From Aptenodytes patagonicus (lineage: Eukaryota; Chordata; Aves; Sphenisciformes; Spheniscidae): a stretch of 64,000 nucleotides of DNA. Shown in pieces: positions 55,354-64,000 of this stretch (positions are counted from its first letter, which is position 1; every line of letters starts with the position of its first letter). A model generated the notes under the pieces. The model was not told the DNA's origin. It saw only the letters and a list, made by a program, of their open reading frames with translations, and made no database searches. A program made the position numbers and the translations under genes. The stretch spans positions 3,846,501 to 3,910,500 of the forward strand of contig NC_134960.1 of NCBI RefSeq assembly GCF_965638725.1, in the 5' to 3' direction.

Positions 55354-55675
55354 CTCCAGGACCCTCGCTCGGGTCCGCTCGCTCAAGAGCCCCCTGGTTG
55401 AGTCGCTTTCCCCGGGGAGCGCGCGCTTGGTGGAAACCTCTGGCCGTGAGCGAGGTCTTGGAGAGCGGGTGGGCTCGGACCGCTCCATGGCAAGTCTTGA
55501 GCCCTGCCACGCGTCTGGGCGCTGGTGAGCCTCCGTAAACCTCACAGCCACATCAGGGAGCTTATTCAGGGCCTCCTTCCCTGTCTGCAGGGCAGCTAGC
55601 AAGGCTTTCGGGTGACTGTGTAGCATCAAGGCGGCACACCATTGTGCCTTCTTGCCCATTCGTGTCTTTGCGCTA
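55354..55675 (-). other. Unrecognised exon-like ORF, antisense in PCBD2 intron 2
   Basis: On the minus strand a tract ending tttgtttcag (acceptor) precedes an uninterrupted frame from 55675. It continues through an ATG at 55659 and a frame rich in A/L/K/R/S, with segments KALLAALQTGKEALNKL and VRFTEAHQRPDAWQ. A gtaaaa donor-like site follows at 55353. The frame stays open to a stop at 55327-55329. I do not recognise the protein. It could be a lineage-specific exon, a decayed mobile-element ORF, or chance in a moderately GC-rich patch. Confidence 0.25.
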
Positions 55676-55920
55676 CTGAAACAAAATGTTTCTCTTCCAG
55701 CTGTGGAGCAAGCCCTCTGCTTCCAGTCTGCCCAAGCAAAATTCGGAATCAGGATAGAAAGTTAAATTACGCCTCCAGACCATGCCGGTAACTTCTCCCA
55801 GTTATTGTTCTGCGGACTCAGAAAAGAAGATGCAGAAACGTTGGGACTATTGCTAAAAGTTGGTCATCGAGGGAGGGAAGGGTTGCTAAGGACCTCGATG
55901 TCCTGGCCTGTATCTTGGGA

Positions 55921-55966
55921 ATTTCCTGGGATTTTCTTGGCTTTTTCCTGGGATTTTCTCGGCGTT
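55921..55966 (+). repeat. 22-bp imperfect direct repeat
   Basis: ttcctgggattttct(t/c)gg occurs at about 55923 and 55945, separated by 22 bp. Confidence 0.8.
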
Positions 55967-56793
55967 TCAGGCCAGTACACCTCGGGAGGGGTGATCCTGC
56001 AAAGGGGACGGACGTGGCTCAAAAATCTGAATTTCCCCCAGGTTCACCTCGAGCCTGGCCCCAGCCAGGCAGGCGGCGGGCGGCTGCGAAGGGCTGCGGG
56101 TGCAGGGTGCTGAGCGCTCGGTTTGGGTCCTTTACCCGGCTGCTCATTTTCGCCAAATTTGCAGGAACGTCTTAACTTTGAGACTTCCACGTCTCTTGTC
56201 AAAGTCGGTTGGATTTGACCAGAGGGTTTAAGGGGCAACTGCCTGTGTGATTGCATTTCCTTAGGTAATCACGCAAAGGCAGAACATGCAGTTAGGAAAT
56301 TACAAAGGTGGGCATGTTTGCTGATGGTCAGGTTCAGCATTTACAGCTGCTTTCTTTTATAGGGTAAGTTTTTAATTAAGGTTGTTTTTTTTAAAAAAAA
56401 AAAAAAAAAAAATCATGTAGGAAGTCTCCATAAGACCTCTAACGTCATTTTATAAAATGACAGGAAATCAAATGCTCTAAGAGTTTTAAAAGCTATTTTA
56501 AATATGTTTTGTGTTTTGGGGCTACAGGACACAGGCAAAAGATGAGCCTGAGCAGAGGGGACAGTAAGGAAACGCTTTGGAGGACAGTGTGTAGCGAGAG
56601 TAGAAGCACATGTGTTTCGTTGCAATTGTGGTCTCTGGGTTTTTGAGAACTTATTTAAAGATGTGCAAAAAATCTAGAATGGTTAAATAAATTCCTATTC
56701 TCACTTTGCATTTCCTTTCCAAATTTTCTAGCTCTCTTGCTTGAAATCCAGGAAAAAAAAAATCAGACAGAGCATGTTACGGTAGATGCCTTT

Positions 56794-56811
56794 CCCCCCC
56801 CCCCCCCCCCC
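56794..56811 (+). repeat. Poly-C tract (18 C) in PCBD2 intron 2
   Basis: Eighteen consecutive C in otherwise AT-rich intron sequence. Confidence 0.9.
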
Positions 56812-59800
56812 TTGTTGAAATGCCAATTATTTTCCTTTAGCTGTAGGGAGACATACTCAGATTTGCCCCTTTAAATTGATCATCCTTGTTGTAATACCAC
56901 AGTTACGCATCCGAACGAATTTGGTAGGGTATGCAATGACTACTCTTTATCTGTTCTGATGGTGGTACTTGGTGCCAGTCCCTGTAATGTAATCTGTCTC
57001 CGTACTTCCTTTTCCTACTCCCGGCACGTTTCTTTGTCTTCTGCGTTGATCAGAGATTGGAAATTTTGTTTTTATATATGTAGGCAGTCTATCTCATTGC
57101 CGCTTTATGTACTTAATCTTTTGGCTGTTTGGCTGAAATACGTCCGCGCCTTTTACGTATTGAAAACATAATATCCTTTAACCTGCAATTGCAGAGTTAA
57201 AATGAATTTTATGTTAAATATTCGGTTGTGGACCACATCTCCAGCTTTTTATATGCCACAGTGGTCTTGTGGGTTTTTTTTCTTCTCCATTGTCTGATAG
57301 TGAGGTCATTTTCAGTCCTCTGAGAAGTTTTATTCCCAGCCAGATGCGGGCCATATATTAAAAGTAGCACCTGTGGCTAATATCACAGCAGCTTACCATA
57401 AATTTACATGGTAACTAGGATTATATCTGTCAAGACTGTTAAAAAATGTCTAGATTTAATTTGATTTCCAGTATTGAAGGAGCTCTCCAACATTCTGCTT
57501 CATAACTATATTTTAAAAGTTAAAATCACTCCATTGTTAAGTTTTATAGCACTCCCAGTGCCCATTAAGTTGATTTGTTAAATGGGGGTCAGAATAAAGC
57601 AAGTTGGCTACAGGAGGATCGGAAACCAACCCATTTGTGACAAATTTAGTCCTCGCGTGTGAATCTTCTCGGAGCCCGGGGACTGATTGGATTCAGGTGC
57701 AGCTTATGTCAGTTGTGTTTAACCTCAAAGCCTGAGCAACCTCAGCCCCTGACTGTCACTTGTGCTAATCAAAAGACGAACCTCTTCTCGTTTGGGGGGG
57801 AATCGCTATTTTTAAAGTAGTGTCGGTCTGGTTGCTCCCTCTGCTAGAGTTTTGCCTTAGATTGCTTGTCGAATGAAAATAAATTATCTTTTTAATCCGC
57901 CTAGGTAGGTGCTGGTTTTCATATAGTCTCTCCTAAACTGCTTCGTTTTCCATTATCCTTTGAGTCCTCTCCCATATGCTATGATTTGTGCACCTGCAAA
58001 GTTATGAAAGTATTTCTTTTGGTAGTTATGTTGTTCACTAGCTTCCTCGCATTTATGAATACAATAACCGATTTACAATAAATCAGAATTATTTATGAGT
58101 GGATTTACAGAGTTGAGAAAACCTTTGTATCTGAAAATAATTAATTTCTGGTGTATCTGCCTGTTGACGTTTCTCTTTATTAGAAACTGATAGTGAAGTT
58201 TTCGGGACTGGCAGAGGTTAACCTGCAGGCTGAAACGGAGTGAATGAACTGGCTCAAGTGTCTCGGAGCAGAGCACAGTAAAAATATATGATTCCTGGAT
58301 GGTCACACCTTCCTTGAGTTTATTCTTGTGATTGACTGAGTAAATAACACTCTCGCCTCTGAGTCGGCGGATCAAGGTGCAGCTGCGGGACCTGGACCCG
58401 TTCCACCTGCCTGCACCGCTGCCTGGCACTGCCCGTGGAAGGCAGGGAGCTCGGCATCGGGGTGAAACGAAGGGAGAAGTTCTGGGGAGATGGCTTGTTT
58501 GAAAGCTTAGGAGTCTCCTTCCCTGGCCTTGGAGGAGATGACACTGGTGCCCTGGTCAGCCTGTCCTGTTTCCAGTGATGCTTCCAGTTACCCGGCAGCC
58601 AGCGGTGGGAAATTGTGCAAAGCTAGGAAGTCCGTAGTGGTGGAAATATGTAATTGGGTTGTGTCTAGGCAGAAATTAAATCCTTGGTGCTGGGAGTTGG
58701 GAAGTACAGGATTTATTTTCTTCTTATGGCCAGTGTGGCTGGCGGGGTACAAAACCATATGTAAAGTCAGCCAGTGCTCCAGAATATTTTCAGACCAATG
58801 TTTTGCACTTGGCAACATTTCTCTGTTTTAAATAGAGTTGCCTTAGTGCATCAGCAGCCTCTTGTGTCTTTTAAAGTCCTTTACAATTTAGCCTTTCCTT
58901 ATATGTCTGGGAACCATCGTTTTGTCTTTCAGTCTCTTCGTTACAACTTCACTGTTGTAATGCACATGAGAAATTCATGCCTGAGAGAAGTCAGGCAGGT
59001 GATGAGCAGTGACCGCTCCTCTTCCTACTGCGGGGTATCTTCTCTCCTCTTCGGCCAGGGTCTGTGTACAGATCCCACCACCCTCGCGTCCCATCTGCTT
59101 GTGGCAAGTTACAGTACCGGTATCGTCGTGGCGGTACCACCAGTATCAGGCTGCCAGGATTATTTAAAATGTCATAACGTTAATCGTATTTAAATACAAT
59201 TAATCATGTTTAAATTGAAGACTCGGAGTGGGCGTGTGTCCTTCATCTCTAGCGGAGGTGAAATGCAAGCTGTCCCATCCCAGGTGTCGTAGAAGTTGCA
59301 TCAGTTTAATTTTTCTTGTGACTTAACTGTAATTAGGGATGCTCATTTTCTTGATGAGCTAAGTCATATTTCTCCTTAGAATAAACCAGTATTTTGTTGT
59401 TTATAATTATTGGGGGTGGTTGCGTTTCTAATTGCTGAGTTTGCCCCACCGAGTAGACCTGTTGTATCTCCATTTAAGCAGGCCACTGCTGAAATCTGCC
59501 CAGCTGACCTTTGGGCTGCTCTCCAGTTGGCTCTAATACAAATGCTTTCCTTAAAAGATGGATTTATTATCACTCAAGTAAAAATTATTACAGCATTTGC
59601 CTTATGCTTGTTGCATGCATCGATCTGAAAGTGCAAAAGAAACTATTTGTCAAAATGCCTTTTGGATTTCACAAGCTGTCTTGTGGATTTAGAGTAGAAG
59701 AAATGTTTCTCCTTTTTTTTTTTTTTTCAGCTGTACAAACTGATTGTTCACTGCGTTTGAATTAAACAGAACAAACGTTCTCTCAGCCATGCGGGCAGGG

Positions 59801-62800
59801 CTGCCGTACGTTCGTACCGAAAGAGAGCAAATGTGAGCAGGTCAACTTGATTTTAACTACCGTGCGGGCTCTTTCCTGGTTAAACCACCTTTGGAAAATG
59901 AATGGAAAATTCAATGGCTTTGAATTCAGTTGGACGCCTTCGTTTGGGAAGCAAATAAGACTGATGTTGCCTTTTCTGACGAAGATGGTCACTCAGAATA
60001 ATGTTTTACCTTTTCAGTTAAGGAAATCTGGTGTCTTGCAACTCTTCACACGTTAAAATTTATTTCTATGGGGGTGTTGGAAAGATGCTGGTTAAATGCA
60101 AACAGCACATCTCCCTGTCTTGGTTGTTTAACCTTTTGCATCCCCTTGCTTTTGGAATAACGCCCGACTACGTTTTCAAACCATTAATTGCCTTTTACGC
60201 TCGCAGCTCTCACTTTCTCGTACTCCCATGAAGGAGAGACACGCTTTGGGATATTATCCTCTGCAATTGTAATTAAAAATGGACTCTGGCTGGCAGAATA
60301 AACTAAAATAAAGCTACAGCGCCCCTATTTAAAAATTAACCATTACTCGCCAAAAGCACATCAAACCCACTTAGCGGACATCCGTTAATCCCGCGGTGAG
60401 CCGTTTCAGGCTTTAGTGCACACTGTTTTACACGTTAAGGGTTTTGAAGTCGCGGGCCAGCGCTGACCTTTCGCATCTGCTCCTCTCGCAGTAGGAATCT
60501 CCGCTCGCCGCTCCCCGTCAGGGCGGATTAACGTGACGAAGTGCAGCGCTTCTGCTGGCTGCAATTTCGGGTTTTGATCAGAATTATTTCTTTCACAAAC
60601 AATCACGTTTGGCTAAAACGTTACATCTGCTCTGAAAAGCCACTGGCAGGCCCGCAGTTTATCGGGGTGAGGCGAAAGTAATTTTTTTATTCCTCTTTTA
60701 TAAAGCTGCAAACCCACTTCACGTAGGTTTTTTTCGGGGGGAGAGCTTCCCTTCTTCCTCTTCCCCTTGCCCTTTTCTTCCTTTAATTTTGTTGGGCTGA
60801 GATGAAAAGTTGCTTTGGACAAACACAAAGCTGGCTGTGGTGTCTTGGAGGGGTCTGGTGGGGAACGTGCTGATGAGCGGGGAGCCCCGTGCTGAGTCAG
60901 CACCGCACCGTTGGGTTTATTTAGTGCTAAGGGTGCTTTGTAGGAAAAGGTTTTTTATTCCTAGGATCAGAGGGGAAAGTCCCGATTTCATGATCTAGTG
61001 TGGTTTTCCTCATGCTGTGATGAGAATAACAGCAGGCAGTTAAATATATGTCTGTGTATGACCAAGGTGTCCCTGGTTGGGAGAATCTTTATTCCGTGAT
61101 GCGGTGGGTGGGTGCTTGTAGCAAGCAAAAATACTGTTTGCTGTACAAGCCCAGGACGTTGTGTGTATGCATGCGTCTTGTAACGCCTAATCGAATAAAA
61201 AACCAGAGGTGTACAAAGGGTTTCCCTTTGTGGTGTGCTCGTATGAATTTCTAAAAGAAATTTGACGTTCACTGGAGGACTCAAAATTAGATTTGTCTCC
61301 CCTTGTGAGCCCAGCTCTCTGTTCCCAGGCGTACCGGCGTACAAATGGTGCGGGCTGCCCAGGGGAATCCTTGTGTCTTAGTAAAAAACCAACCAACCAA
61401 CAAAAAAAACATGGAACCTCTCAAAATCCTGCACATCGGATGTACTCTGCCACTTCCAGAGTGCTTGGAGCACATGAAGGGGTCTGAAGACAGTTGAAAA
61501 TGCTAAGTATAGGTTGTCTATCTAAATTGTTGGCAGTTAAGTGAGCCTGGTTCTTAATAATGTAACTTAAGGTAGCTGCCTTTGCCCATTTCTCCATGAC
61601 CTGCACCAGCCATTCTTCCACATACCAGAGACAGGAGATGAAGCACGGGTCTGGCTGACCTACAGGTCACAGAGGAAACAGCGGGCATGGCAAAGCAGGC
61701 AAGGTACCCAACTGCTCCGAGGTTGAAGGATGCCCCGAAGAGAAACATGTCACCTGGGAAGATGCTCGCTCTCTCCTGCTCTTTCTTCAAAGGATCTGTT
61801 GCTTCTAGACTTGAAATGTCTGTCTTGAAAATAATATTTGAATTTTATAGTGCAATATAAATTAAAAGCCTGCCAGTGCTGGCCCGGGTGAGTCTCCTGC
61901 TGAGTGCACTGCCCCCATGGATCATCTCCTCTCTTCCGCTATAAGAGGCGTCCAAACAGAAGACCCATCCTGCCAATACGGCAGGATGCTTTCAGCAGCT
62001 CGGTTGAGTGAAATGATTCCCTGACTGGATCTGCAGGAAATGTTCCTCAGTTTGCTTTATCTCATAGCATTAGGTCTTTTTAGATTCTGGCTTGGCCAAG
62101 AGGGTGATCGGAAGACCTCTCCAAATTCCTCACACCTCCATCGTGATTTCTCTGTCGCATGTTTGAATTGTTGACCTTGTCTTTAAAAAACCAAACCAAA
62201 ACAAAAAAGCTGACAGTGTAGCGGGTAGGAGGACAGTGGAAGATGAAATGGTCATGAGACCAGCCGATTCTTCTCTTAATCCATCATAAAGCAATGCCTT
62301 TCTTATCACTCTTTGATGTTTTCTTAGGATCATAAATGGCAGAGATTTAGAGGATTATCAGAGGCAGGATATGATTGCCCTTGGATACTCAGCAGAGAAG
62401 ATTTTTGGATATTAAACTGGTAGTATGTGTAATCTTGGCCAAAAGACCAAGGAAAACTTTGCCTGAGCGCTCCCTATGTTATCAACAGCATGTATGGCAT
62501 GTGAACTTCATTTTCATGTCTACAGAATGAAATCATTCCTTTGCATGAGTAAAAAGAAACATGGGGGGGGAATCAGTAGTATTTTGTTCTGCTGTGGCCA
62601 GGTCTGTTCCATCCAAAACGTGGTACGATGGGATACTGAACTTCTCTGTTCTACACCGTAGCTGAGCGGTTTAGCAGAGTTTGAGGGTCAGAGGGTTTGA
62701 GCACCTTTTTGAAGTGGAGCATTTAGGTAAATTAATTCTCATTTGGTCTGTTTTGCGATGGCTTCATGTCGTGGGCTGGCACCGTGCGATCGAGGATGGT

Positions 62801-64000
62801 TTCTTGCCCGAGCGGCAGCATCCTTGTGCAGCACGGAGCCCACCGGTGAGCAGAGTGCCTTAGCAGAGGGTTCAGGTGCCTGAATTCAAAAGGTTGGAAC
62901 TGGGGACTAACTGCACCTTGTTACTAGTTTATTTTTATAGTGGTTTGTGTGATGGCTTTATTACAGTACAGCCAGGGGTTTGATTTGCTGGGCCAAACAT
63001 TTGCTTTAACAAGTAAAATTATCATCCTTCTTTCAGTTGCGCAGCCAAGAGAGTTTATTATTTTAAGTGACTGATTGCTTTAGCAGGTGCTCGGTTAATG
63101 GGGGCTTCGCTGTATTATTTAATGTTTTCAGGTAGGGTGCAAAAAGTTCATTTAAAAAAGTCATGTTTCTTGAAATAGCCATTTTATTTGGTGTAAACCT
63201 CCTAAGTGCAACCTTTATATTCCATTTTTGAGCACAAAGCACACAAAAATGTCTTGGGAGGTGGAGAGCCACATTTAGCTGACGACATGGCTGGAGGATC
63301 TCTTCCATGTTCTAGTTCAGTCCTGAAACCTGGGATTATTTTCCTTCTTCTTCTCTAAGATCTAATTTAGAGATCTACGTTTTTGAATAAATAAAATAAT
63401 ATTTATGAGGTTATGTTTACCTAGAGTGCTAAGGAACTGGAACTGGGGGGGAAGCATTTATTTTGAATATTTCTATATGAAATGATATATCACAAATACC
63501 ACGGGACCTTGTTCCAGGTTTGGTTGAGATTTAGGATGTCTACTTATTTTGCAGTAGTCTTTATAGGCAACTATAATTATTTTTATCTACCTATAAGCAA
63601 ATGAACGTATTTTGTAATAAGGTTGTATTGAGCCAGTGGAGTCTAGGCTTGAAACTTTTATCCGTCACAGAAAGAAGTTTTTATGCTGCTTTAAGGCATC
63701 TCTATGTTCTCTCGCTTCCACTCCATCAAGTTTATAAATCTTTTTGGTGGAAGAGGTGATTAATTTTGGCGTGAAGTCTGTTCATTGAATCACAGAGCAT
63801 ATTATCTGCTTTCTGTTCATGAAATCCAGGTGCAATCACTTACAGTAATAAAAATGAGAATAGGAAAAATGATCCGAGGCTGCTGGAAAAGTCAAGATGT
63901 GACGAGGAAGAAGGTGTAATGGATGTAACATTTTGTGTCATGTTATCACCAATAAGAGAAAAATAGGTCTAAATTCAGGAGTTGTAAAAATCCTGATATA

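Larger units (their letters stand above)
51859..64000 (+). other. PCBD2: PCBD2 intron 2 (5' 12 kb), open at window end
   Basis: No sequence encoding the expected continuation (AFGFMSRVALQAEKMN, HHPEWFNVYNK) was found, so this is all intron 2. It contains poly-C/G tracts (53,401; 55,179; 56,794), a 22-bp direct repeat at 55,921-55,966, an A/T-run block at 56,383-56,412, AT-rich unique blocks that look like non-coding regulatory sequence (57,180-57,800; 60,150-60,420), a 9-bp hairpin at 61,966-61,988, and an unexplained minus-strand exon-like ORF (55,354-55,675). Confidence 0.65.

Noticed and set aside
59640-59690. Possible PCBD2 exon 3 (ccttttggatttcac resembling AFGF...)
   Set aside because: The frame does not continue into the expected MSRVALQAEKMNHHPEW sequence, and no acceptor fits.
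61966-61988. 9-bp perfect hairpin (catcctgcc / ggcaggatg)
   Set aside because: No T-run, precursor-like extension or gene context; too short for a microRNA precursor.

Overview
The window is vertebrate nuclear DNA, almost certainly from a bird or another sauropsid. The genes are split into short exons with consensus GT...AG junctions. Introns are compact, promoters sit in CpG islands, and I see no convincing recent transposon. Four protein-coding genes, all on the + strand, follow the human 5q31 order DDX46 - C5orf24 - TXNDC15 - PCBD2 (the block corresponding to chicken chromosome 13). I identified them by reading exon translations against the known vertebrate proteins; no database search was run.

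Layout: (1) 1-~19,030 holds the last 20 coding exons of DDX46 (Prp5-type spliceosomal DEAD-box helicase). About 110 N-terminal residues, including most of the RS-rich region, lie upstream of the window. (2) ~19,030-25,600 is intergenic with no gene I can support. (3) 25,600-~39,320 is C5orf24: a CpG-island promoter and 5'UTR exon near 26,093, an 8.5 kb intron, one coding exon for 188 residues, and a ~4.1 kb 3'UTR. (4) ~39,320-43,650 is intergenic. (5) 43,650-~48,015 is TXNDC15, complete in five coding exons (327 residues). (6) 48,640-64,000 is the 5' part of PCBD2: promoter, exons 1 and 2, and at least 12 kb of intron 2. The HHPEW-bearing exons lie beyond the right edge.

The genes are housekeeping neighbours rather than a functional pathway: pre-mRNA splicing (DDX46), an uncharacterised basic nuclear-type protein (C5orf24), a ciliary/endomembrane thioredoxin-fold protein (TXNDC15) and a pterin dehydratase/HNF1 cofactor paralogue (PCBD2).

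The most interesting structure not explained by the genes is inside DDX46. A diverged ~1.3 kb tandem duplication covers exons 18 and 19. It leaves a decayed copy of exon 19, with a destroyed splice acceptor, in the intron upstream of exon 18. Other points are a GC-AG intron directly preceding this block, a 98-bp tandem duplication in C5orf24 intron 1, a MIR-like SINE relic, an unexplained antisense exon-like ORF in PCBD2 intron 2, and a run of long poly-C/poly-G tracts around TXNDC15/PCBD2. I found no tRNA, rRNA, snoRNA, CRISPR or viral gene.
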